In this document: positions 1 to 8,898 of the stretch, one piece after another
Position numbering within the stretch: position 1 is the first letter of the stretch
How the letters are laid out: each line of letters opens with the position of its first letter
Origin: an uncultured Rhodospirillales bacterium
GTDB lineage: Bacteria; Pseudomonadota; Alphaproteobacteria; Azospirillales; Azospirillaceae
Length of the DNA: 64,000 nucleotides
Direction of reading: 5' to 3'
Assembly: GCA_903927615.1 (NCBI GenBank)
Contig: CAIYNU010000087.1
Span: 62,001-126,000, forward strand
Notes under the pieces: generated by a model
What the model saw: the letters and a program-made list of their open reading frames with translations, nothing else
What the model was told of the DNA's origin: nothing
Database searches by the model: none
Program-made: the position numbers and the translations under genes

Positions 1-11
1 GCAGCGGTCAT
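1..11 (-). CDS. First codons of the next gene of the Hyf-type operon (partial; probably hydrogenase large-subunit-like)
   Basis: A minus-strand ATG lies at 11..9, four bases after the hyfF stop codon, and reads Met-Thr-Ala before the window ends. In Hyf operons the gene after hyfF is hyfG, the fused NuoC/NuoD-like large subunit. That identity is an inference from gene order only; nothing of the protein is visible. Confidence 0.45.
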
Positions 12-14
12 GGC

Positions 15-1496
15 TCACCCCAACTGTGCGGCGACGTGCTGGAACCAGGCGACCAGCGGCGGCGGCAGGTACAGCCCGGCCACCAGCACCAGGATCAGGT
101 GCAGCACCAGCGGCACGTAACTGCCGTCGCGCCGCAGGCTGACGCCGCAGACCTCGCCGAACACCACCTCGTTCAGCCGAAACAACAGCGCCCCCAGCGC
201 GATCAGCAGACCGGTGATCAGCACCAGCGTCAACACCGGCGCCCTGGCGAACGTCGCACTGATCAGCAAAAATTCGCTCATGAACACGCCGAACGGCGGC
301 AAGCCGGCAATCGCCAGCACCCCCAGCGCCAATCCCCACCCCAGCACCGGGTGGCTTTCGCCGACGCCGCGAATCGCCGAAAGTTGCTGGGTGCCCTTAA
401 CCTGGGTAATGTGGCCCACCGCAAAAAAGATCGCGGACTTGGTCAGGCTGTGCATGACCATATGCAACAGGCCCGCGAAATTGGCCAGCGGCCCGCCCAT
501 GCCGAAGGCGAACGCCGCAATGCCCATGTGCTCGATGGAGGAGTAGGCGAACAGACGCTTGATATCCCCCTGACGGTACAGCATCAGGGTCGCGAACAGC
601 ACCGACACCAAGCCCAGCCCGATCATCAGCGGCCCGGGCGGCAACACATGCGGATTGGCCGCCAGCACCATCTTGAAGCGAAGTATGACGTACAGCGAGA
701 CATTGATCAGCAGGCCCGACAGGACGGCCGTGATCGGCGTCGGCCCCTCGGCATGCGCGTCGGGCAACCAGGCATGCATCGGCACCAGGCCAGCCTTGGT
801 GCCGTAGCCCAGCAACAGGAAGACGAAGGCGATATCGAGCAGGGTCGGGTCAAAGCCGTCGGCATGGGTCAGCAGCACGGTCCAGGCCATGGCCTCCATG
901 CCGTCCCCCACCTCCGAGGCGGCGGCGAAGTAGACCAGGATGGTGCCGAACAGGGCCAGCGCCACGCCGACGCTGCCCAGAATGAAGTACTTCCAGGCCG
1001 CCTCCAGCGCCGGCGGGGTCCGGTAAACGCCCACCATCATCACCGCGGTCAGCGTCGCCATTTCAATGGCCACCCACATCAGGCCGATGTTGTTGGCCAG
1101 CAGCCCCAGATTCAGGGAAAACATCAGGCCCTGATACATGGCGTGATAGAGTTGGCTGGTCCGACGATTGAGCCGTCCGATCCGCCGCTCGTGCTCGATG
1201 TAGCCGGCACTGAACAGGCTGCTGGTGAACGCCACAAAGGCGTTCAGAGCGATCAGGGCGATGTTCAGATCGTCCACATGCAGGAAAATGTTGAGCGGCG
1301 GCCGATGCCCCAGCAACACCAGCGCCGCCCCGAACGAAACCAGATTCGCCGTGGCCCCCAGCACAACCGCGATCCGGTGAGCCGACACCAGCAACATCAC
1401 GGCGGCCGTGACCATCGGTCCGACCAGCAGAACCGTTACCGCGGCGGTCCCAAGGTCTCCGGAGAAAGCGAGCAGCAAGGCCTCTAAGGCACTCAT
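15..1496 (-). CDS. hyfF: Hydrogenase-4 component F-like proton-pumping membrane subunit
   Basis: A 493-residue polytopic membrane protein of the NuoL/M/N-type antiporter-like family, close to the usual HyfF length. Hydrophobic helices run from end to end. The core motif region around WLPDAHAEGPTPITAVLSG is the conserved helix block with the channel Lys/His residues of proton-pumping subunits, followed by LFAYSSIEHMG. It would form part of the membrane arm coupling electron transfer to proton or sodium translocation. Its ATG overlaps the hyfE stop as ATGA, so it is translationally linked to the genes before it. Whether it belongs to a true group 4 [NiFe]-hydrogenase or to a metal-less related complex cannot be decided, because the large subunit lies outside the window. 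Confidence 0.88.
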   Translation of the reverse strand: MSALEALLLAFSGDLGTAAVTVLLVGPMVTAAVMLLVSAHRIAVVLGATANLVSFGAALVLLGHRPPLNIFLHVDDLNIALIALNAFVAFTSSLFSAGYIEHERRIGRLNRRTSQLYHAMYQGLMFSLNLGLLANNIGLMWVAIEMATLTAVMMVGVYRTPPALEAAWKYFILGSVGVALALFGTILVYFAAASEVGDGMEAMAWTVLLTHADGFDPTLLDIAFVFLLLGYGTKAGLVPMHAWLPDAHAEGPTPITAVLSGLLINVSLYVILRFKMVLAANPHVLPPGPLMIGLGLVSVLFATLMLYRQGDIKRLFAYSSIEHMGIAAFAFGMGGPLANFAGLLHMVMHSLTKSAIFFAVGHITQVKGTQQLSAIRGVGESHPVLGWGLALGVLAIAGLPPFGVFMSEFLLISATFARAPVLTLVLITGLLIALGALLFRLNEVVFGEVCGVSLRRDGSYVPLVLHLILVLVAGLYLPPPLVAWFQHVAAQLG

Positions 1497-2158
1497 GGCG
1501 TGTCACCCCGGAAGCGATCGAGGGCCTGGACATCAGCCGATTCAAATCGCTTGTAAATGTGACTGAGGGAGACGACGAACACGATCAGCGCCACCAGCGC
1601 CGAAAACGCGATGCTCAGCTCAATTAAAAAGGGCATGCCCCGCGCCCCGGCCGCCGCCAGCGTCATGCCGTTGTCCACCGACAAAAAGCCGATGATCTGT
1701 CCCACCGCATTGCGCCGGGTGATCATGATCAGCAGGCCCAGCAAAACCACCGCGAGCGCAAACGACAGGTCTTCCCACATCAGCGGCGACTTGGCCGCCA
1801 CCGGCAGCATCACGACCACCGAAAGCGCCACCAGGCAGATGCCGAACAGCATGGTCACGCCGACCCCGACCACCACCTCGACGGTGCGTTCGATCCGAAG
1901 ACGGCGGACCAGACGATGCAGCACCACCGGAATCAGCACCGCCTTGACCATCAGGGCCAGCGCCGCCGCGGCATAAAGATGCTCGGCGGTCTGAATATAG
2001 GCCTGCCAGGCCAGTGCCATCGCCAGCACCAGCGCGTGCAGCGAAATAAACTGGATCAGCGCGAACAGACGATCCTGGAACAGCAGCATGAAGCTGACCG
2101 TGACCATGCCGCCGGCCAGCATGTGCGCTACATCAAAAGCAAGACCTTGGCCCGGCAT
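1493..2158 (-). CDS. hyfE: Hydrogenase-4 component E-like membrane subunit
   Basis: This 221-residue, almost wholly hydrophobic protein matches HyfE: about six or seven membrane segments and a NuoK-like stretch near the C-terminus (IGFLSVDNGMTLAAAGARG) of the kind that contributes to the proton path. The start ATG overlaps the hyfC stop as ATGA, and the stop overlaps the hyfF start the same way. It sits in the expected position between HyfC and HyfF, although the usual HyfD gene is absent between them. Confidence 0.82.
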   Translation of the reverse strand: MPGQGLAFDVAHMLAGGMVTVSFMLLFQDRLFALIQFISLHALVLAMALAWQAYIQTAEHLYAAAALALMVKAVLIPVVLHRLVRRLRIERTVEVVVGVGVTMLFGICLVALSVVVMLPVAAKSPLMWEDLSFALAVVLLGLLIMITRRNAVGQIIGFLSVDNGMTLAAAGARGMPFLIELSIAFSALVALIVFVVSLSHIYKRFESADVQALDRFRGDTP

Positions 2159-3108
2159 CAGATACTCCGCGACACGAACAGCAGCAGGGCCGCCAGCAGA
2201 CCCAGCATCAGCGCAAAATTGAGGAAATCCACCACCCGGAACACCCGCATCTTGGCCACCGTGACTTCAAGCAAGGCCAGTGCCGTGCCGCCCGCCGCCA
2301 TCTTGGACAGATAAACCCCGACCCCGATGACCAGCGTCAGAGTCCCGGCTCCATTCAAGGCCATGCCCCAGGGCAGAAACACGCAAACCAGCATCGACAG
2401 ATAAAGCGTCAGCTTGAGCGCCGCCGCCAGCTCGATCAACGCCAGGTGACGGCCCGAATATTCCAGGATCATCGCCTCGTGAACCATGGTCAGTTCCAGA
2501 TGAGTCGCCGGATTGTCCACCGGAATGCGCCCGTTTTCGGCAATGGCCACCATCACCAGCCCCAGCAAAGCCAGTCCGCACGAGACCCTGAGACCGACAT
2601 CCACCGTCATCATGTAGTGGGCGATCGAGGACAGTTGGGTGCTTTGAGCCAGCAGAGACAACGTAAACACGATCATCAGCATCGCCGGTTCGGCCAGGGA
2701 CGCGATCATCATTTCCCGGCTGGTGCCGATGCCGCCAAAGGCGGTGCCGACATCAAGCCCAGCCAACGCCTGGAAGAAGCGCGCCAGCGCCAGCAGGCCG
2801 ACGATGACGATGATGTCGGCGGACCACGAGAAGATCAAGCCCAAGGCATAAGTCGGCACCAGTGCCGCCGCCACCCAGATCGCGGAAAACACGATATAGG
2901 GCGTCACCAGAAACAGCCAGGAGGCATTGTGGGCCACCACCACGTCCTTGCGCGCCAGGCGGATCAGGTCGCGATAGGGCTGGAACACCGAGGGGCCGAT
3001 CCGGCACAACAGCCGGCTCTTGACCTTGCGGACAATGCCGATCAGCAGCGGCGCCACCGCCAGCACCAGCATCATCTGAAAGCCCTGCAACAGCAGGTAT
3101 TGGATCAT
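2158..3108 (-). CDS. hyfC: Hydrogenase-4 component C-like (NuoH-type) membrane subunit
   Basis: A NuoH/HyfC-family subunit of about 316 residues that anchors the peripheral electron-transfer arm to the membrane arm. After a short N-terminus the protein has the family features: a cytoplasmic loop RIGPSVFQPYRDLIRLARK, and later the acidic quinone-chamber-like loop ENGRIPVDNPATHLELTMVHE. The track ORF begins far upstream at a non-Met codon inside hyfB. I chose the ATG at 3108 because it overlaps the hyfB stop as ATGA, the same junction as elsewhere in the operon; an ATG two codons earlier (3114) is an alternative. Confidence 0.85.
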   Translation of the reverse strand: MIQYLLLQGFQMMLVLAVAPLLIGIVRKVKSRLLCRIGPSVFQPYRDLIRLARKDVVVAHNASWLFLVTPYIVFSAIWVAAALVPTYALGLIFSWSADIIVIVGLLALARFFQALAGLDVGTAFGGIGTSREMMIASLAEPAMLMIVFTLSLLAQSTQLSSIAHYMMTVDVGLRVSCGLALLGLVMVAIAENGRIPVDNPATHLELTMVHEAMILEYSGRHLALIELAAALKLTLYLSMLVCVFLPWGMALNGAGTLTLVIGVGVYLSKMAAGGTALALLEVTVAKMRVFRVVDFLNFALMLGLLAALLLFVSRSI

Positions 3109-5123
3109 TGCCATAGCGCCAGGACCACCAACAGCAGGATCAGCACCGCATAAACCAAACTGAGATGCTGGCGAATCGACAGGGTGCGCGCGCGGCCGAC
3201 CACCGCGGCGGCGGCATTCACGGTTTCCACCAGCGGCCGGTACAGCACCGTCCACACCGGGTCCTTCATGCCGAGGGTCAGCCGGGCCGGTCGCGCGTCC
3301 CCCGGGAGCGGCATGTCAATCTGTTCGCTGGCCGAAAACACCACCGAGGCAAACACCCGGCGGATCGGCTGAGCAAAACTGGCGGCGGTGTATTGCGTGG
3401 CGGAACTGGTCTCGGGGTAACCGCAATCCCAGGCGCCGGCCCGCCGCAGCTTGCGCGACGCCAGGCCATAGATGCCAAGCGCCGGCAGCAAGGCCGACAG
3501 CGCGATGAACACCATCAGCACCAGGCCGTTATACGAACTGCGCTCGGGGGTGCTGGCCACCAGAGTCAGCCAGGGGTTGCTGCTCTGGACCGGCAAGTGG
3601 GACCCCACCAGCATGGTCACGACCGGCGCCAGGGCATCGACCACCATACCGGGGAAAAGTCCGGCCAGGACACAGGCCGCCACCAGGATCAGCATTGCTG
3701 CCTGCGAGGTGCGGTCGGTTTCGACCGCCCGCTCGGCCGCCACGGTGCGCGCCCGACCCAGGAACGCGATGCCGAACGCCTTGACGAAACAGGCGGCGGC
3801 CAGGGCCGCGGACAGCGCCAACCCGGCCCCGACCATCGGCACCAGAAATTTCAGAATCCACTGGGGCAGTTCCGGGCTGATCAGGATCGCCTGAAGCGCC
3901 AGCCATTCCGAAACAAAGCCGTTCAGGGGCGGGAGTGCCGAAATCGCGGCGGAGCCCACCAGGAAACAGAACGCCGTCACCGGCATACCCCGGATCAAGC
4001 CGCCCAAACGCTCCAGGTCACGCTCGCCGGTGGCCGTCAGCACCGCGCCCGCGCCGAAGAACAGCAGACTCTTGAACAGCGAGTGGTTCAGCACATGGAA
4101 CAGCGCCGCGGTCAGCGCCAGGGCCGCCCCCAACGCGAACCCATTGGCCCGGAACGCCAGCGCCAACCCCAGACCAATGGCGATGATGCCGATATTTTCC
4201 ACCGTGTGATAGGCCAGCAGGCGCTTGAGGTCGTGCTGCATCAGGGCGTAAAGCACGCCCACCACTGCGGTGATGCCGCCAAGAAACAGGATGCCCGCGC
4301 CCCAGGTCCATTCCGGCGGCCCCAGCAGGTCGAACACGATGCGCACCAAGCCGTAAATGGCCACCTTGGTCATGATCCCGCTCATCAACCCCGAGACATG
4401 GCTGGGCGCGGCCGGGTGGGCCAGCGGCAGCCAGACATGGAGCGGCACCAAACCGGCCTTGGCCCCGGTTCCGATCACCGCCGCCAGCACCGCCAGGCGG
4501 GCGATATCCACGGCGTGAGGAGAGGTCCGGATCGCCTCGAAATCCAGCACGCGGCCGAAGTCGGACAGCAGACCAAAGGTGATCAGCAGCGCCTGGGTGC
4601 TGATCGCGGCCATGATCAGATAAACATAGCCGGCCCGGCGGTTCTCGCGTTCCCGGTGATGGGCGATCACCAGGAACCAGGACGCCACCGACATCAGCTC
4701 CCAGGAAAACAGGAAGCTGTAGGCGTCGTTGGCCACCACCACCAGATTCATGCCGGCCAGAAACACCGGGTAAAACGGCAACACCCGCCCCGGCGCGTGT
4801 TCATGCCGGCCGTAGCCGATGGCAAACAGCGACGCCGCCGAGGCGGCGAAGTTGACCACGATCAGAAAAAATGCCGACAGGCTGTCGAGGCGAAAGCCGA
4901 CGCCGGCCCCGGGCAGACCCAGCGGCAGCCGCATCAGTTGCGGCGGGGCCCCCTCGCCCGCGGCGGCCAGGCCCAAAACGCCAACCGCCAGCAACAGGCA
5001 CGTGACGCCCAGGCACACCCCGTAGAGCGCAAAACTGGCCCAGGAGCGGCTGGCAACCGGCGTCACCAGCAGACCCGCGGCGAACAGGAACGGGACCAAA
5101 CACAGGACAAACGGCAAAAACAT
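3105..5123 (-). CDS. hyfB: Hydrogenase-4 component B-like antiporter subunit
   Basis: A 672-residue NuoL-like proton-translocating subunit, the usual HyfB length. Membrane helices run throughout. The conserved blocks WLPLAHPAAPSHVSGLMSG and LLAYHTVENIGI hold channel residues of the family, and a long C-terminal segment follows. The ATG at 5123 is preserved by a GAGG ribosome binding site eight bases upstream; the track start at 5150 is a TTG with no such signal. It is the first gene of the visible operon (hyfB-C-E-F), each junction being an ATGA overlap. No HyfA or HyfD homologue is seen. Confidence 0.87.
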   Translation of the reverse strand: MFLPFVLCLVPFLFAAGLLVTPVASRSWASFALYGVCLGVTCLLLAVGVLGLAAAGEGAPPQLMRLPLGLPGAGVGFRLDSLSAFFLIVVNFAASAASLFAIGYGRHEHAPGRVLPFYPVFLAGMNLVVVANDAYSFLFSWELMSVASWFLVIAHHRERENRRAGYVYLIMAAISTQALLITFGLLSDFGRVLDFEAIRTSPHAVDIARLAVLAAVIGTGAKAGLVPLHVWLPLAHPAAPSHVSGLMSGIMTKVAIYGLVRIVFDLLGPPEWTWGAGILFLGGITAVVGVLYALMQHDLKRLLAYHTVENIGIIAIGLGLALAFRANGFALGAALALTAALFHVLNHSLFKSLLFFGAGAVLTATGERDLERLGGLIRGMPVTAFCFLVGSAAISALPPLNGFVSEWLALQAILISPELPQWILKFLVPMVGAGLALSAALAAACFVKAFGIAFLGRARTVAAERAVETDRTSQAAMLILVAACVLAGLFPGMVVDALAPVVTMLVGSHLPVQSSNPWLTLVASTPERSSYNGLVLMVFIALSALLPALGIYGLASRKLRRAGAWDCGYPETSSATQYTAASFAQPIRRVFASVVFSASEQIDMPLPGDARPARLTLGMKDPVWTVLYRPLVETVNAAAAVVGRARTLSIRQHLSLVYAVLILLLVVLALWQ

Positions 5124-5228
5124 GCGAAAAACCTCGGGCGCCCGAGACAAGCGTGGAAGACGACGCCAACGTCCGGCAGCGGCACCGGAGACGTCGCCAC
5201 CCTTTCGAACCCCTTAAGATTGTCTCAC

Positions 5229-5258
5229 GCAATAAGAGGGGACGACCGAACCTGTCAA
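5229..5258 (-). promoter_or_regulatory. Candidate sigma-70 promoter for the hyf operon
   Basis: On the minus strand a perfect TTGACA is followed after 18 bases by TATTGC (three of six matches to the -10 consensus), which would start transcription about 100 bases before hyfB. A second possibility further upstream is TATAAA at 5359..5354. No clear sigma-54 site was seen. This is consensus matching only. Confidence 0.3.
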
Positions 5259-5406
5259 CCGCTTTTTCCCGAACGCCGTCGACGCCGGCTGTTTCAGCGG
5301 CGCCCTCCCGACCGGTTTCCCATGCCTTCGCCGCTTCGCCACCGGCTTGACCTTTTATACCACCGACCTTTGACATCCAACGTGGTGTGGGCGGTCCCGA
5401 CACGCC

Positions 5407-5428
5407 CAAAGGGCCGTCCGGCCCTTTG
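5407..5428. repeat. Perfect hairpin with 10-bp arms and 2-base loop
   Basis: Arms CAAAGGGCCG and CGGCCCTTTG flank TC. It sits in the 356-base gap between hyfB and the protease gene, just 3' of the protease gene on its strand. It could be its transcription terminator (no T-run follows) or an operator for hyf. The rest of the gap holds only candidate promoters. Confidence 0.5.
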
Positions 5429-5479
5429 AACCCATGACAGTTTGCCGTCACGACGCCTGAAAAAAACACCCATCCACAT

Positions 5480-6484
5480 TCAGGAGGCGAAATTGACCGG
5501 CATGATGCGAACCGGCAGGTCGATGTTGCGGCCGCTTCTGGAAACCGTCAGCACCACCAACGCGCCGACACCGCGTCGTTGAACTTGCTCGGACAAATCC
5601 GCGACCCGGGATACGGGGCGGCCGTTCAGGCCGGCAATCACGTCGCCGGCAGCCGCGCCGGCCATGGCGGCCGGGGTTCCGGGCACCACGCGATCAACCA
5701 CCAGCGTCCCATCCAGTCCCGGCACCACCATCAGGCCCAGGCCCGGGCGCGCGTCCGGCGCACCGACAGACGGGGTCGGCACCGTCGCTTCGGCCAGGGG
5801 GCCGGTATTCCCCAGCGAGGCGACGACCGCGCGGAGGTGGGATGCAGGGATGACATAGCCGGTAATGCCCATGCCGGTATTGCGGGGCATGGTGGCCGCC
5901 GCCATGCCGATCAGGCTGCCGGCGCAATCGAACACCGGTCCCCCGGAGTTCCCGGGCCTGAAGGGCAAATCGGTCTGCAAGAGGTCGGTCAGCGCCGTTC
6001 CCGGCGGGATCATGATCTGCTGATCACGCGCTTCCAAGGTGCCCGAGATCAGGGACATGCCTTGCCCCATGGGATTTCCGATCGCCAGCACCGCCTGGCC
6101 GTTCCGTTCAGTGCCGTCCCCGGCCAGGTCCACCGCAACGTCCGGCCGCACGCTGACCGCCAGGACGGCGATATCACGGTCGGGGGCATCGGCCACCACC
6201 GTTCCAAAGTATCGTTGCCCCGAAGCAAACGTGACGATGGGATTGGTGCCGGCGGCAACCACATGGTGGTTGGTGACGATGTGACCGGCACGGTCCCAAA
6301 CGATGCCGGAACCGTAGGCCGGGCCGCCGGGCGTGGTCAATTCGATCGCGACGGCCGCCGAGGAAACGCGATGGACAGCCGCGTCCGAACAGCGCGGCGC
6401 CCCCATGCAGGGAACCGACAGAAGCATGGTGGCCGTAATGCCCAAGATGCACAGCGTTTTGGATGGTGCTGACGGGGTGTCCAT
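5480..6484 (-). CDS. HtrA/DegP-like periplasmic serine protease with C-terminal PDZ domain
   Basis: A 334-residue trypsin-like protease. Residues 1-29 form a signal peptide. The catalytic triad is visible as H74 (TNHHVV), D104 (DRDIAVL) and S180 (PFRPGNSGGPVFDC). A PDZ domain follows at about 240-330 (PGTPAAMAGAAAGDVIAGLNG). Such proteins act as envelope proteases or chaperones and use PDZ to recognise substrates or to regulate activity; this one has a single PDZ like DegS but a cleavable-looking leader. Two cysteines (C32 and C187) flank the protease domain and recur in the downstream paralogue, so a disulfide is possible. The start at 6484 follows a strong GAGGAGAG site; the track ORF extends upstream without support. 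Confidence 0.87.
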   Translation of the reverse strand: MDTPSAPSKTLCILGITATMLLSVPCMGAPRCSDAAVHRVSSAAVAIELTTPGGPAYGSGIVWDRAGHIVTNHHVVAAGTNPIVTFASGQRYFGTVVADAPDRDIAVLAVSVRPDVAVDLAGDGTERNGQAVLAIGNPMGQGMSLISGTLEARDQQIMIPPGTALTDLLQTDLPFRPGNSGGPVFDCAGSLIGMAAATMPRNTGMGITGYVIPASHLRAVVASLGNTGPLAEATVPTPSVGAPDARPGLGLMVVPGLDGTLVVDRVVPGTPAAMAGAAAGDVIAGLNGRPVSRVADLSEQVQRRGVGALVVLTVSRSGRNIDLPVRIMPVNFAS

Positions 6485-6724
6485 GGCGCTCTCTCCTCGG
6501 GTAGCCACTGCCGCGACGCGGCCGACCCCCCAATCAGAGCATGGCGTGTGCCACCTCGGTCCTCGCTGGACACGACTCCCAGATCGCCGCAATTATAGGT
6601 AGTTACAGCAATACCTTACCACGAAGGATGAAGTCGGGCCGACTCGGGCCGGCAAAAAGTGCCGGCGGGCCGGTTCCACGGCACCCCGGTCAGCACGGCA
6701 AAATCTTCCGGTAACCAGTCCGGA

Positions 6725-7768
6725 TTAGGGCGTCCGACCGGACGATCGGGGCTGAGCGGTATCCAAAGGGATGCGCCGTGTCATTTTCTTCCCGGATCGA
6801 ACAATGCCAAGCACGATCGCGTGGTGACGACCCGGCTTGCGCAGTTCCTGATCCAGGTCCGAAACCATTCTGATGGTGTGGCCATTGGCGCTGATCAGGA
6901 CATCGCCGGCCCGAACATCGGCCAGCGCCGCCGGTGCTTCCGGAATGACGTTCGCCACCACCAGTCTGTCGGCACGGTTGTTGATGACGATCAAGCCCAT
7001 CTCCGGACTGTGCCGATGCCGGACGGCACGCTGGGCATCGTCCGCGGCGGCGACCACCAGATCCAGGCGGTTCGCCGGAATGGCATAGCCGGCGTTACCG
7101 GAACCATCGGCCCGGGGAAGAACCGCCGCCGCCATGCCAAAGACCCGCCCCTGGCAATCAAATACAGGGCCGCCGGAATTTCCCGGGACGAAAGGAATAT
7201 CCGTCTCAACCAAGCCCGACAGAGGAATACCGGGAGGAATGACGATACTCTTTCGGAGCGCCGTGATTTTTCCGCCCGAGATCGAAAGTCCCTGACCAAA
7301 GGGATTGCCAATGGTAAATACCGGCTGCCCGCGGCGCAGAACGTCTCTCAGAATATGGATCGGCTTGGGGAGCACCACCGCAACGGTGACGACCGAAATA
7401 TCAAGTTCCGGGACATCACCGATGACCGTCGCAACGGCGCGCTGCCCAGAAGAAAAAATCACGATTGGATTAGATCCGGCGGCAATCACATGATGATTGG
7501 TGACGATATGGCCTTTACGATCCCATATAAAACCAGCCCCTTCGGCTTTTTGACCGTCTTGGGTGGTCATCTCGAGGGATACCACAGACGACAAGACCAA
7601 ATCAGCGATCTGCTGCCGTTCCTTGTGTCGGTTATGGCAAGACCACGAGGCCGACGCCGCGCCGTCGGCGGTCATCAGCAGGGCTGACCCGAGCGAAACA
7701 GCCAAAAACCATCGAACCGCCTTAGACAACGGCACGAACGGCCATACCGAGTCGAGATGATTGAGCAT
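6725..7768 (-). CDS. Second HtrA/DegP-like serine protease, paralogue of the neighbouring gene
   Basis: A 347-residue protein with the same layout as the 5480-6484 product: signal peptide or N-terminal anchor (about 1-40), triad H93 (TNHHVI), D123 (ELDISVV) and S198 (PFVPGNSGGPVFDC), then a single PDZ domain (PAALADVRAGDVLISANG). The block order and motif wording match the neighbour closely, so the pair arose by tandem duplication. Its codon use looks less GC-biased than the other copy. The start is uncertain: 7768 gives the best leader, while in-frame ATGs at 7816 and 7846 would add an extra membrane-like segment. None has a strong ribosome binding site. Confidence 0.82.
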   Translation of the reverse strand: MLNHLDSVWPFVPLSKAVRWFLAVSLGSALLMTADGAASASWSCHNRHKERQQIADLVLSSVVSLEMTTQDGQKAEGAGFIWDRKGHIVTNHHVIAAGSNPIVIFSSGQRAVATVIGDVPELDISVVTVAVVLPKPIHILRDVLRRGQPVFTIGNPFGQGLSISGGKITALRKSIVIPPGIPLSGLVETDIPFVPGNSGGPVFDCQGRVFGMAAAVLPRADGSGNAGYAIPANRLDLVVAAADDAQRAVRHRHSPEMGLIVINNRADRLVVANVIPEAPAALADVRAGDVLISANGHTIRMVSDLDQELRKPGRHHAIVLGIVRSGKKMTRRIPLDTAQPRSSGRTP

Positions 7769-8030
7769 TCGAGAGACGATCAGCACCGAAGCTAACCAGA
7801 TTACGGCGCGGCCCATGAAGCCAAAAAAGTAACCGTTTCTCGGCATTGGCCCGCATGCGGAAGGCGGCAGGCATATTGTTTTGACGCTGTGATTTGACAA
7901 TATGATGTGGAGTGATTACCATAACAGTGACATGATGGGTAGAGCCATTCTCACCACCGGGCTCAACACCACGACGACTCTGATGCCGATTAGAAATTCG
8001 GTGGGTTATCCAACAACAAGGATCAGGAAG

Positions 8031-8411
8031 ATGAAGAAAACCGGACAACGCATTGGCCTGCTTACGATTGGCTTTGCTCTGACCGCTGCCGTCGGCGGCT
8101 GCGCCGGTCAAGGCTACGTTTCGGCCACCCCGATCAATTACGCCACGCCGGTTGTTGCCTCCCCGGGCTACTACGCATCTTCAGTTGTGTCGTCGCCGGC
8201 TTACTACGGGTCGCCGGTGGTTGCCGCCCCCGCCCAACCCATGATGGCTCAACCTGTGATGGCTCAACCAGTAGTTTCACAACCAATGATGGCTCAACCT
8301 GTCATGATGCAGCCCATGATGGCCCAGCCCGTGGTCGCTGCGCCAACCTATGCTGCACCCGTCGCTTATGCCTCGCCCGTCGTTGCGACGGCTCCGTGCG
8401 CGTGCCGCTGA
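8031..8411 (+). CDS. Small repeat-rich secreted lipoprotein (Tyr/Pro/Met-rich)
   Basis: A 126-residue protein of unknown function. The N-terminus MKKTGQRIGLLTIGFALT leads to a lipobox VGGC (Cys24), so the mature form would be lipid-anchored. The rest is low complexity: 11-residue units of the type SPAYYGSPVVA, then a MAQPV-type stretch (residues 70-100), ending PCACR. The unit and the Cys-x-Cys-Arg end recur in the next gene, so the two are paralogues. The start was moved from 7902 to 8031 because only there does a signal peptide begin. Possible roles such as surface layer, adhesin or metal-binding protein are guesses. Confidence 0.75.
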   Translation: MKKTGQRIGLLTIGFALTAAVGGCAGQGYVSATPINYATPVVASPGYYASSVVSSPAYYGSPVVAAPAQPMMAQPVMAQPVVSQPMMAQPVMMQPMMAQPVVAAPTYAAPVAYASPVVATAPCACR

Positions 8412-8482
8412 CGCCCCATGGGACCTTTTGCCGCGCGCCACCCTGGCATGCGGTGCGGACTGACTGTTTGCGGGAGGGCGCG

Positions 8483-8800
8483 ATGATGATGAAGAGGTGG
8501 CTTGTCGCCGTCGGCGTGTTGGCGGCGGCGGGAGTGTCGACCGAGGCCCAGGCACAGTATTACTACCAACAGGTTATGGCATCACCGGTGGTCTCGGCAC
8601 CGGCCTACTATGCCATGCCCGTGGTCACCGCCCCCACCTACTACGCGACACCGGTGGTGGCGGCGCCGACCTACTATGCCGCGCCTGTGGTTGCCGCCCC
8701 CACCTACTACGCGACACCGGTCGTGGCGGCGCCGACTTATTTTGCGGCACCGGTTGTAGCCGTACCCACCTTCGGTGTTCCGCAGTGCCGTTGCCGCTGA
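8483..8800 (+). CDS. Small secreted protein built of 11-residue APTYYATPVVA repeats
   Basis: A 105-residue exported protein: signal peptide (MMMKRWLVAVGVLAAAGVS to about AQAQ, residue 25), then five near-perfect 11-residue units at residues 39-93 and the C-terminal tail PQCRCR. It matches the preceding lipoprotein in repeat unit and Cys tail but lacks a lipobox. The start has a GGAGG site a few bases upstream. Tyr, Pro, Val and Ala dominate the mature chain. Function unknown; regular short repeats suggest a structural or assembly role in the envelope. Confidence 0.75.
   Translation: MMMKRWLVAVGVLAAAGVSTEAQAQYYYQQVMASPVVSAPAYYAMPVVTAPTYYATPVVAAPTYYAAPVVAAPTYYATPVVAAPTYFAAPVVAVPTFGVPQCRCR
8597..8761 (+). 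repeat. 33-bp in-frame tandem repeat, five units
   Basis: Five consecutive 33-base units encode AP[A/T]Y[Y/F]A[M/T/A]PVV[T/A]. The phase with codons and the conservation of the peptide rather than of every third base indicate a coding repeat, not a CRISPR or satellite. Confidence 0.85.
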
Positions 8801-8898
8801 CGCCCAAACCGTAGTCGAAATCACCTTTTGAGGTCACGTTGGCCGCCAACGGCTCAATCCGCCGTGAGCCATGGCGGGTCATGGGGGAGTATCAAGGC

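Noticed and set aside
36-1487. 483-codon plus-strand ORF opposite hyfF
   Set aside because: Gln/Arg/His-rich shadow of a hydrophobic minus-strand gene in GC-rich DNA; no domain or ribosome binding site.
3165-5429. 754-codon plus-strand ORF opposite hyfB
   Set aside because: Same antisense artefact; low-complexity Gln/Arg/His composition, while the minus strand encodes a clear membrane protein.
8597-8761. 33-bp repeats as a CRISPR array
   Set aside because: Units abut without spacers and keep codon phase; they encode peptide repeats. No CRISPR array or cas gene was seen in the window.
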